The notes under the pieces were generated by a model, which saw nothing but the letters and a program-made list of their open reading frames with translations, was not told where the DNA came from and ran no database searches. The position numbers and the translations under genes are program-made. From assembly GCA_028290685.1 (NCBI GenBank), contig JAQGJI010000211.1, positions 1 through 6,203 on the forward strand: a stretch of DNA of 6,203 nt. Direction: 5' to 3'. This DNA is from Devosia sp. (GTDB lineage Bacteria; Pseudomonadota; Alphaproteobacteria; Rhizobiales; Devosiaceae). Shown here piece after piece: positions 1 through 5,967 of the stretch (the first letter of the stretch is position 1; the number at the start of each line of letters is the position of its first letter).

Positions 1-59
1 TCGCATATGTCGAAGAACTCAGCCTGCGCCAGCGCTTCGGCTGCTCTATCCCTGATCAT
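1..59 (-). CDS. Possible 5' end of an unidentified protein, truncated at the left edge
   Basis: The minus strand is open from an ATG at 57-59 to the left edge, giving 19 codons that read MIRDRAAEALAQAEFFDIC. The peptide has an amphipathic helix pattern followed by FFD. This resembles the start of many cyclic-nucleotide-binding (cNMP/Crp-like) domains, where a short helix leads into a 'xLF' segment. I recall that in Brucella the related regulator gene otpR lies beside a cyclic-nucleotide-binding protein gene, so that identity is my best guess, but 19 residues cannot establish it. No other ATG, GTG or TTG lies in frame between the upstream stop at 111-113 and this ATG. The Shine-Dalgarno is weak: a GGGA lies 3 nt from the ATG. 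The ATG overlaps the stop of a 16-codon mini-ORF by one base. The gene would follow the response regulator on the same strand after 111 nt. Confidence 0.4.
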   Translation of the reverse strand, partial: MIRDRAAEALAQAEFFDIC

Positions 60-170
60 CAGTCCCAGCCCGGATGTAAATCGGTTCCGCCGCAGCGCAG
101 CAGCGTCATCCTATAGGCTATGTTGCACTGTTTTGTACCAGTTAATGCACCCTTTACCGATCAGAAAGCG

Positions 171-854
171 TCACGGAACGAGCCGGTAGCCACCCTCTTC
201 GGTAACCAGCAGGCGCGCATTGGATGGGTCGCGCTCGATCTTTTGACGCAGCCGGTAGATGTGCGTCTCCAGCGTGTGGGTAGTGACCCTGTTGTTGTAA
301 CCCCAGACCTCCTTGAGCAGGATGTCCCGCGTAATGGTTTTGGGCCCTTGGCGGTAGAGATATTTGAGAATGGACGTTTCCTTGTCGGTCAACCGGACCT
401 TGTTGCCATCATTGGTCTGCAGGATTTTGGCCGAGGGTTGAAAACTGTAATGGCCGATGGTGAAGACCACGTCTTCGCTCTGGTCATGCTGGCGCAGCGC
501 CGCATTGATGCGAGCCAGCAAGACCGGAAAGCGGAAGGGCTTGGTCAGATAGTCGTTGGCGCCTGACTCCAGGCCGCGAATCTGGTCGGCATCGGTATCA
601 TGTCCGGTCAGCATCAGCACCGGGCTCTTGAACCCCTCGGCGCGCAAGACCTTGACGGCTTCCCGGCCATCCATGTCGGGCAGGCCGACATCGAGGATCA
701 TCAGGTCGATATTGTTCTCGCGCGTTAACTTGAGCGCGTCGTTGGCTGTACCCGCCTGCAGGATATCGAACTCGTTTTCGGTGTCGAGTTGTTCAACCAG
801 GGTCTGGCGCAGGTCTGCATCGTCGTCCACGAGCAGGATGCGTCTCTTGTTCAT
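171..854 (-). CDS. OmpR/PhoB-family two-component response regulator (CenR/OtpR-like candidate)
   Basis: This 227-aa protein is a cytoplasmic DNA-binding transcription regulator switched by aspartate phosphorylation. The receiver domain (about residues 4-120) has the acidic pocket D11/D12, the phosphoacceptor D55 in LMILDVGLPDMDG, the switch residue T83, Y102, and K105 in the LTKPF motif. A winged-helix DNA-binding domain fills about residues 130-227. Its recognition-helix stretch is VTTHTLETHIYRLRQKI and it closes with the typical GGYRLVP, so the protein is full length. The ATG is supported by a GGAGA Shine-Dalgarno at 861-865, 6 nt upstream. The N-terminal RILLVDDDADLRQTLVEQL resembles alphaproteobacterial CenR/OtpR regulators of envelope and cell division. 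The origin-proximal position would fit, but this subfamily call is inference from memory and I leave the symbol blank. No sensor kinase is adjacent, so it is an orphan within this view. It lies downstream of yggS on the same strand after 161 nt and may have its own promoter. Confidence 0.95.
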   Translation of the reverse strand: MNKRRILLVDDDADLRQTLVEQLDTENEFDILQAGTANDALKLTRENNIDLMILDVGLPDMDGREAVKVLRAEGFKSPVLMLTGHDTDADQIRGLESGANDYLTKPFRFPVLLARINAALRQHDQSEDVVFTIGHYSFQPSAKILQTNDGNKVRLTDKETSILKYLYRQGPKTITRDILLKEVWGYNNRVTTHTLETHIYRLRQKIERDPSNARLLVTEEGGYRLVP

Positions 855-1015
855 TACTTCTCTCCGGTCGTCTGCGGCGGCATCAAGCGATGATCACCTG
901 ACTCGACAAATCTGGGGCGCACTGGTCACAACAACGTCATTGCCAGCAGCAACGAAACCACGCGCTAACAAGTTGCAGTAAACTCTTTGGAACGCCCCAA
1001 AAACCTTGCCGTCGC
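855..1015 (-). promoter_or_regulatory. 161-nt gap upstream of the response regulator; probable promoter region
   Basis: No gene is visible here on either strand. The gap lies between the yggS stop and the response-regulator start, which is long enough for a separate promoter. On the minus strand TTGTTG followed 17 nt later by ATTTGT is a weak sigma-70-like candidate. Other small signals are two GTCA words 11 bp apart (plus-strand 925-928 and 936-939), a GACTC (GANTC, the CcrM methylation motif of alphaproteobacteria) at 900-904, and a 5-bp inverted repeat (949-953 with 972-976). I see no convincing intrinsic terminator after yggS, so read-through from yggS is possible. The regulatory role rests mainly on position. 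Confidence 0.35.
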
Positions 1016-1693
1016 TCAGCCCGGTGAGGGGCGTCCGCCAAACAGTGCCGAGCCAACCCGGACATGGGTTGCGCCCATGCCGATCGCGGTTTCGAAATCC
1101 CCGCTCATGCCCATGGATAACTGGGTGAGTTTGGCGGCACGCCCGAGACTGGCGAGATGGGCAAAGTAGGGCCCGGGAGGCAATCCATCGGGCGGCAGAC
1201 ACATCAGACCGACGATGTCGAGCCCATGAACTTTGCGGCAATGGTCCACAAACGCCAATGTGTCGGCTGGCGCAATTCCCGCCTTCTGCGGTTCAAGCCC
1301 GATATTAACCTGGACAAAGCATGGCAGGCGCCGTCCCGCCAGCGCCATTTCGGCCGCCAAAGCGCCGGCCAGCTTGTCGCGGTCCAGCGTCTGGATGACA
1401 TCGAACAAGGCCACGGCGTCGCGTACCTTGTTGGTCTGCAATGGCCCGATCAGATGCAGTTCCACCCCGGCATGGCGGGCGCGCAGCCCGGGCCATTTCT
1501 GCTTGGCTTCCTGTACCCGATTTTCGCCAAACACCCGATGACCGGCAGCCAGGAAGGGTTCGATCGCGTCAGCGTCAAAGGTCTTGGACACTGCAATCAG
1601 TTCAACCTGCTCCGGGGGCGGCCCGAACCGGGCCTGGGCGGCAGCGATGCGGGTGCGAATGGCGAGCAGATTTTCCGGACCGGCGCTGTCCAT
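1016..1693 (-). CDS. yggS: YggS/PLPBP-family pyridoxal 5'-phosphate homeostasis protein
   Basis: This is a cytoplasmic PLP-binding protein with an alanine-racemase-like TIM-barrel fold and no known catalytic activity. The family keeps the free PLP pool and amino-acid/keto-acid balance in check. From the ATG at 1691-1693 it is 225 aa, the usual size. The PLP lysine is K37 in LIAVSKT. Family motifs follow in order: GENRVQEA (56-63), LIGPLQTNK (81-89), GLMCLPP, SMGMSGDFETAI (193-204) and the phosphate-binding RVGSALFG (212-219). A longer reading from a GTG at 1775-1777 would add 28 residues. I reject it because the extension looks nothing like the family N-terminus, its purine-rich tract abuts the GTG with no spacing, and it would run through the inverted repeat at 1721-1761. 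The chosen ATG has only a distant AGGA, 13 nt upstream. It is divergent from leuS and could be co-transcribed with the response regulator below it. Confidence 0.95.
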   Translation of the reverse strand: MDSAGPENLLAIRTRIAAAQARFGPPPEQVELIAVSKTFDADAIEPFLAAGHRVFGENRVQEAKQKWPGLRARHAGVELHLIGPLQTNKVRDAVALFDVIQTLDRDKLAGALAAEMALAGRRLPCFVQVNIGLEPQKAGIAPADTLAFVDHCRKVHGLDIVGLMCLPPDGLPPGPYFAHLASLGRAAKLTQLSMGMSGDFETAIGMGATHVRVGSALFGGRPSPG

Positions 1694-1711
1694 GGTGTGT
1701 GGCTGTTCCTG

Positions 1712-1740
1712 TTGACCTTTAAGGGGATTTCTGGTGATGG
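1712..1740 (+). promoter_or_regulatory. Weak candidate sigma-70 promoter for leuS
   Basis: TTGACC at 1712-1717 is a good -35 match, and TGATGG at 1735-1740 is a poor -10 at 17-nt spacing. Transcription would begin about 1747, inside the inverted repeat, leaving a leader of roughly 75 nt before the GTG. Alphaproteobacterial -10 elements are often degenerate, but this remains a guess supported mostly by the -35 and the position. Confidence 0.3.
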
Positions 1741-1761
1741 TCCGGTAGCCAAAATCCCCTT
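1721..1761. repeat. Perfect 10-bp inverted repeat between yggS and leuS
   Basis: AAGGGGATTT at 1721-1730 is exactly the reverse complement of AAATCCCCTT at 1752-1761. Arm starts are 31 bp apart, close to three helical turns. As RNA it could fold as a 10-bp stem. Past a one-base bulge (1731), TGG 1732-1734 can add three pairs with CCA 1749-1751, leaving a loop at 1735-1748. No T-run follows on either strand, so it is not an ordinary intrinsic terminator. It lies in the shared control region of two divergent genes, which fits an operator or a structured 5' leader. Which of these it is cannot be decided from sequence alone. Confidence 0.75.
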
Positions 1762-1770
1762 CAAACGCAA
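1742..1770 (-). promoter_or_regulatory. Weak candidate sigma-70 promoter for yggS
   Basis: On the minus strand TTGCGT (1765-1770) is followed after 17 nt by TACCGG (1742-1747). The -35 is fair and the -10 keeps only its first two bases. The element overlaps the right arm of the inverted repeat, so a protein bound there could affect yggS and leuS together. Confidence is low because short GC-rich matches like this are common. Confidence 0.22.
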
Positions 1771-1808
1771 GCCGCACCCCCTCTTGTCGCGGCTATGGCA
1801 GATCATCC

Positions 1809-1813
1809 AAGGA
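1809..1813 (+). promoter_or_regulatory. Shine-Dalgarno AAGGA that favours the leuS GTG start
   Basis: AAGGA ends 8 nt before GTG 1822-1824, an ideal spacing. The in-frame ATG at 1795-1797 has only pyrimidine- and GC-rich sequence upstream and no recognisable Shine-Dalgarno. This site therefore supports the shorter LeuS. Confidence 0.65.
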
Positions 1814-1821
1814 CGAACACA

Positions 1822-4437
1822 GTGAGCGGCGAACGCTACAATCCGCGCGAGATGGAACCCAGGTGGCAAAAGGTCTGGGCGGACAGGCAGAGCTTTGTTA
1901 CCCGCAACGACGATCCGCGCGAGCCCTACTACGTCCTGGAAATGTTCCCCTATCCTTCCGGACGCATCCATATGGGGCACGTCCGCAACTACACGCTAGG
2001 CGATGTGGTGGCACGCTTCCAGCGCGCCAAGGGCAAGAATGTGCTCCACCCCATGGGTTGGGACGCGTTCGGGCTGCCGGCCGAAAATGCGGCCCTGGAG
2101 CGCAAGCTCAATCCCGGAGCCTGGACGCGCCAGAATATTGCCGCCATGAAGAAGCAGCTGCAATCGATGGGCCTCTCGATCGACTGGACGCGCGAGATTT
2201 CCACCTGTGAGCCGGACTACTACCGGCACCAGCAGTCAATGTTCATCGACATGCTTGAGGCCGGTCTGATCACCCGCAAGAAATCCAAGGTCAACTGGGA
2301 CCCGGTGGATATGACGGTTCTGGCCAACGAGCAGGTGATCGATGGCAGGGGCTGGCGCTCGGGTGTTCCCGTTGAGCAGCGCGAACTGACCCAATGGTTT
2401 TTCAAGATTTCCGAATATGCCGAAGATCTGCTGTCGGCGCTTGATGGGCTGACCGAATGGCCCGACAAGGTGCGCACCATGCAGCGCAACTGGATCGGCA
2501 AGTCCGAGGGTTTGCGGCTGCGGTTTGAGCTTGTCGACTCCCCGCTTCATGCCAGCAACATCGAGGTGTTCACCACCAGACCGGACACGATTTTCGGCGC
2601 CTCGTTCATTGCCCTCTCGCCCGATCATCCATTGACCACCGCCCTGGCAGCGGACAACCCCGCGCTGAGCGAATTCGTGGCCGAATGCCGCCGCATGGGC
2701 ACCGCCACCCAGGCCATCGAAACCGCGGAAAAGCGCGGCTACAAGACGCCGCTCATGGTGAAGCACCCTGCCGTGGAAGGTGCGGTGCTGCCTGTATATG
2801 TCGCCAATTTCGTGCTGATGGATTATGGCACAGGCGCCATTTTTGGGTGCCCCGCGCATGACCAGCGTGACCTTGATTTCGCACGGAAATACGATCTCGC
2901 GGTCAAACCCGTGGTGCTGCCCCCCGGTGCCGACGCGGCCAGCTTTGCCGTGGACGACATCGCCTATACCGACACCGGTACCATCTTTCACTCGGGATTC
3001 CTGGACGGGCTCTCCATTGAAGATGCCAAGAAAGCAGCAGCAGCCCATTTTGCCGCGCGCAGCGTGGACGGTCAGCCTCAGGGGCAGATCGAGGTGAACT
3101 ATCGCCTGCGCGACTGGGGCTTGTCACGCCAGCGCTACTGGGGCGCCCCGATCCCGATGATTCATTGTGAGGTGTGCGGCACTATTCCGGTGCCAAAAAA
3201 GGACTTGCCCGTCGTGCTGCCCGAAGATGTCAGCTTCGACAAACCTGGCAATGCCTTGGATCATCATCCAAGCTGGAAGCATGTTCAGTGCCCGCAATGT
3301 GGCGCGCCGGCGCAGCGCGAAACCGACACAATGGACACGTTTGTCGACTCCTCGTGGTACTTCGCGCGCTTCACCGCGCCTCACGCCGACACCCCCACTA
3401 TCCCCGCGATAGCCAATCGCTGGCTTCCTGTGGATCAATATATTGGCGGTGTGGAGCACGCGATCCTGCACCTGCTCTATTCGCGCTTTTTCACCCGCGC
3501 CATGAAAGCGACCGGCCATGTCGGCCTGGAGGAGCCCTTCAAGGGCATGTTCACCCAAGGCATGGTCACCCACGAGACCTATAAGTCTGAGGATGGCCGT
3601 TGGCTCTCGCCCGAAGAGGTGCGTTTCGAGACGCTCGAAGGCCAGCGGCAGGCCTTTGAAATTGGCTCGGACAGCCTGGTGCGGATCGGGCCGGTGGAAA
3701 AAATCTCCAAATCCAAGCGCAATGGCACCGATCCCGACGATATCCTCAAAGTGTACGGCGCCGATGCCGCGCGCTGGTTCATCCTGTCCGACTCTCCGCC
3801 CGAACGCGACGTCGAATGGACCGAGGCCGGCGTGGAAGGCGCGAGCCGCTTCCAGCAACGCATCTGGCGGCTGGTCAGCGATACGGTGGAACTCACCGCC
3901 CGCTCGGCAGGCACTGCCCGCATGGCTGCCGATGCGGAAGCAACGGCCCTGAGAAAGATTGTCCATCGCGCCGTGCACAATGTCGCCGCAGACATTGACG
4001 GTCTGCGGTTCAATCGTGCCGTAGCCCAGATTTATGAGCTGACCAACGCGCTGATCCGCTCGGCAGGCCTTGTCACCGCATCACCGGGCGCACGGCTTGC
4101 AGCTCTTGAGGAAGGGGTCACCTGCCTGGTTCAGCTGATTGCCCCCATGATGCCGCACCTGGCTGAGACGTGCTGGAGCGTTCTGGGCAAGCACGAGCTG
4201 GTTGCCGACGTGCTCTGGCCCGCCGTCGATCCAGCACTGCTGGTTGATGACGAAGTGACCCTGCCCATCCAGATCAATGGTAAGCGCCGCAGCGAAATCA
4301 CGGTTGCCAAGGGTTTGCCCAGCGCCGAGGTTGAGCAACGTGTCTTGTCTCTGGATGAAATTATCCGCATTCTGGATGGCAAAGCCGCCAAAAAGATCGT
4401 TGTTGTACCGGACAGGATCGTCAATGTCGTTGTTTAA
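1822..4437 (+). CDS. leuS: Leucyl-tRNA synthetase
   Basis: This cytoplasmic class Ia aminoacyl-tRNA synthetase charges tRNA-Leu with leucine using ATP. From GTG 1822 it has 871 aa, a normal bacterial length. In this numbering the HIGH motif is HMGH at 50-53 and the KMSKS loop is KISKS at 627-631. The CP1 editing domain carries the threonine-rich TTRPDT (T256 its last residue) and GTGAIFGCPAHDQRD with the editing aspartate D347. A zinc-ribbon insertion has cysteine pairs C449/C452 and C490/C493. The anticodon-binding helical domain and the small C-terminal domain (PIQINGKRR to VVPDRIVNVVV) are complete. I chose GTG over the in-frame ATG at 1795 because of the AAGGA 8 nt upstream and because SGERYNPREMEPRWQ matches how the family begins. 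The ATG would give 880 aa. The last 14 nt overlap lptE. The only oddity is isoleucine for methionine in KMSKS, a conservative change. Confidence 0.98.
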   Translation: MSGERYNPREMEPRWQKVWADRQSFVTRNDDPREPYYVLEMFPYPSGRIHMGHVRNYTLGDVVARFQRAKGKNVLHPMGWDAFGLPAENAALERKLNPGAWTRQNIAAMKKQLQSMGLSIDWTREISTCEPDYYRHQQSMFIDMLEAGLITRKKSKVNWDPVDMTVLANEQVIDGRGWRSGVPVEQRELTQWFFKISEYAEDLLSALDGLTEWPDKVRTMQRNWIGKSEGLRLRFELVDSPLHASNIEVFTTRPDTIFGASFIALSPDHPLTTALAADNPALSEFVAECRRMGTATQAIETAEKRGYKTPLMVKHPAVEGAVLPVYVANFVLMDYGTGAIFGCPAHDQRDLDFARKYDLAVKPVVLPPGADAASFAVDDIAYTDTGTIFHSGFLDGLSIEDAKKAAAAHFAARSVDGQPQGQIEVNYRLRDWGLSRQRYWGAPIPMIHCEVCGTIPVPKKDLPVVLPEDVSFDKPGNALDHHPSWKHVQCPQCGAPAQRETDTMDTFVDSSWYFARFTAPHADTPTIPAIANRWLPVDQYIGGVEHAILHLLYSRFFTRAMKATGHVGLEEPFKGMFTQGMVTHETYKSEDGRWLSPEEVRFETLEGQRQAFEIGSDSLVRIGPVEKISKSKRNGTDPDDILKVYGADAARWFILSDSPPERDVEWTEAGVEGASRFQQRIWRLVSDTVELTARSAGTARMAADAEATALRKIVHRAVHNVAADIDGLRFNRAVAQIYELTNALIRSAGLVTASPGARLAALEEGVTCLVQLIAPMMPHLAETCWSVLGKHELVADVLWPAVDPALLVDDEVTLPIQINGKRRSEITVAKGLPSAEVEQRVLSLDEIIRILDGKAAKKIVVVPDRIVNVVV
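4414..4417 (+). promoter_or_regulatory. lptE Shine-Dalgarno inside the leuS coding region
   Basis: AGGA lies 6 nt before the ATG at 4424-4426. It fixes the lptE start so that the lipoprotein signal peptide begins the protein. Because it sits within translated leuS codons, ribosomes finishing leuS could re-initiate here. Confidence 0.55.
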
Positions 4438-4930
4438 GGTCTTCCGACGCCTTGCCCTGGGCGGGTTTGTCGCCTGCTCATTCATGGCATTGGGCGCCTG
4501 CAGCTTCTCTCCCGTTTATAGCGGCGCCGTGGCTGAACAAGGCGCGCTGGCGCTGTCATACGCCAAGCCCAATAGCCGGCTCGAACAGATCGTTTACCAG
4601 GAACTGGCGCTGCGCCTGGGGACCTCCCCAAGCTCTACGGCGCCGCTCGCGGCGGTGGTGCTGAGCACAGTCGCTGGCGACATGGCGATGTCGCGCACTG
4701 ACAATCCGGCCAAGGCCATGGAAGTCACCATCAGTGCAACACTGACCATCACGGCGCGCGATGGCAGCGGCACGCCCGCACGAAGCTTTACGCGCGTGGC
4801 TACAGCCAACTACACCCGCAACGATCAGGTGCTGGCGGACCGCAGCGCGCTGGAAGAGGCATCCGAACGCGCTGCCAGGGCCGTGGCAGAATCGCTCCGG
4901 CTGGCTGTGCTGGCTGACGCTAGCCGCTGA
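4424..4930 (+). CDS. lptE: LptE-like LPS-assembly lipoprotein
   Basis: LptE plugs the LptD barrel in the outer membrane and helps place lipopolysaccharide on the cell surface. This 168-aa protein starts at the ATG inside the end of leuS, with AGGA at 4414-4417 spaced 6 nt. The N-terminus is a lipoprotein signal: positive FKVFRR (4-9), a hydrophobic stretch, and the lipobox LGAC with C26 as the lipidated cysteine. No lysine or aspartate at +2 argues against outer-membrane sorting. The following SFSPVY is the typical LptE entry motif (C-x-F-x-P-L/V-Y). The rest alternates beta-rich segments (MEVTISATLTITARDG) with a C-terminal helix rich in Ala and Glu, as in the family. LptE sequences diverge greatly, so the call also leans on the conserved leuS-lptE-holA order. 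It overlaps leuS by 14 nt in another frame, and its TGA shares one base with the holA ATG. The same frame is open further upstream inside leuS, but that part has no signal peptide. Confidence 0.9.
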   Translation: MSLFKVFRRLALGGFVACSFMALGACSFSPVYSGAVAEQGALALSYAKPNSRLEQIVYQELALRLGTSPSSTAPLAAVVLSTVAGDMAMSRTDNPAKAMEVTISATLTITARDGSGTPARSFTRVATANYTRNDQVLADRSALEEASERAARAVAESLRLAVLADASR

Positions 4931-5952
4931 TGACGGCGCTAAAGGCTCACGAGGTTGCCCGCTATCTGGCGCGGCCTGATTTACAGGCCGGGGTCTTTCT
5001 AGTCTATGGCCCTGATGGGGGCCTGGTACGCGAGACGGCGCAGCGCCTGATCCGCAAGCTGACGGAAGATAGTCCGGGTCCTGCCGACGTCGTTGTGCTG
5101 GAGAGCGCCGAGCTGGATGCAGACCCATCAAGGCTTGCAGTCGAGGCCAGGACATTGTCGCTGTTTGGCGGCAAGCGGATCGTGCGCGTCCAGGGAGCCG
5201 GTAAATCCATTGTTCTGATGCTCGCTGGCCTGCTGGACGACATGGGCGATGTAGCCATTGTTCTTGAAGCCGGCAATTTGGCCGCCAAGGATGCATTAAG
5301 GGCCCTGGTCGAGGCATCCAAGCTCGGCCGGGCCCTGCCCTGCTATCCCGACAGCGAGGAAACGCTGCAGGCGCTGATCCGTGAAACGTTCAACCAGCAT
5401 GCCATTCGAATTGACGCCGATGTCGTGTCGGCCCTGCGTGAGATCTTGGGAAACGATCGGGAAATCACCCGGCGGGAGCTGGACAAGCTTTGTCTTTACG
5501 CGGCAGCCAGCAAATCGCTGACCCGCGAAGACGTTGTTTTGCTGTGCGCTGACAACGGCATGGTGGTCATCGATGCTATTCTTGATGCCATGGGGGCCGG
5601 GCACGCGGAAAAGCTGGAACTGGCCGTCAACCGCGCGTTGTCCTCCGCTGTTGATCCCCAGCGCCTGCTTGCCATGTGCACGATCCACTTTGCCAATCTA
5701 CGCCGCTGGCGTGCACAGGTGGATACCGGCAAGAGCGCACGCGCAGTGCTGGATGGGCTGCGCCCCAAGCCGCATTTCTCGCGCATGGGAACGCTGGAAC
5801 AACAGCTGCGCCTATGGACCGACAGTGCTTTGGCCAGCGCTACGGAGCGAATTCTTGATACAATTGCGCAAACCAGGCGGCGTCCGGCGATTGCCGAGGC
5901 CAGCCTGCGTCGAACCCTGCTCGCCATCTGCATGATGGCCGCAGCCCATTGA
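4930..5952 (+). CDS. holA: DNA polymerase III delta subunit
   Basis: The delta subunit belongs to the clamp-loader complex and opens the beta sliding clamp so it can be loaded on primed DNA. The protein is 340 aa, the normal length. The N-terminal domain begins with FLVYGPDGGLVRE, the place of a P-loop. GPDGG lacks the Walker A lysine, as expected because delta does not hydrolyse ATP. A strong family signature is the segment LGNDREITRRELDKLCLY (about residues 174-191). It is followed by the helical lid (LTREDVVLLCADN) and a C-terminal collar domain with repeated R/L-rich helices. The ATG overlaps the lptE TGA by one base (TGATG) and has no clear Shine-Dalgarno, so translation probably depends on ribosomes finishing lptE. 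The stop lies 15 nt from the stop of the convergent parB. Confidence 0.95.
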   Translation: MTALKAHEVARYLARPDLQAGVFLVYGPDGGLVRETAQRLIRKLTEDSPGPADVVVLESAELDADPSRLAVEARTLSLFGGKRIVRVQGAGKSIVLMLAGLLDDMGDVAIVLEAGNLAAKDALRALVEASKLGRALPCYPDSEETLQALIRETFNQHAIRIDADVVSALREILGNDREITRRELDKLCLYAAASKSLTREDVVLLCADNGMVVIDAILDAMGAGHAEKLELAVNRALSSAVDPQRLLAMCTIHFANLRRWRAQVDTGKSARAVLDGLRPKPHFSRMGTLEQQLRLWTDSALASATERILDTIAQTRRRPAIAEASLRRTLLAICMMAAAH

Positions 5953-5967
5953 TCCGGAAACAGCCCG

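Noticed and set aside
60..170. Imperfect hairpin TGC..ACTG/CAGT..GCA after the regulator as its terminator
   Set aside because: The stem is broken by a 4-nt bulge and no T-run follows, so it is too weak to call.
7..189. 60-codon plus-strand frame at the left edge
   Set aside because: It runs opposite to the regulator block, has no Shine-Dalgarno, overlaps the regulator's end, and the protein is a low-complexity Ser/Ala/Arg-rich string with no family features.
949..976. 5-bp inverted repeat after yggS (GCAAC/GTTGC) as a terminator
   Set aside because: The stem is short, the loop is 18 nt, and no T-run follows on the minus strand.
1694..1777. 28-residue N-terminal extension of YggS from GTG 1775-1777
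   Set aside because: It crosses the inverted repeat, has no properly spaced ribosome site, and does not resemble the family N-terminus.
2236..3048. 270-codon minus-strand frame inside leuS
   Set aside because: It is antisense to the strongly conserved LeuS catalytic and editing domains. Long antisense frames are usual in GC-rich genes, and its Gly/His/Arg-rich protein has no recognisable motif. The 284-codon frame at 3124-3978 is rejected for the same reason.
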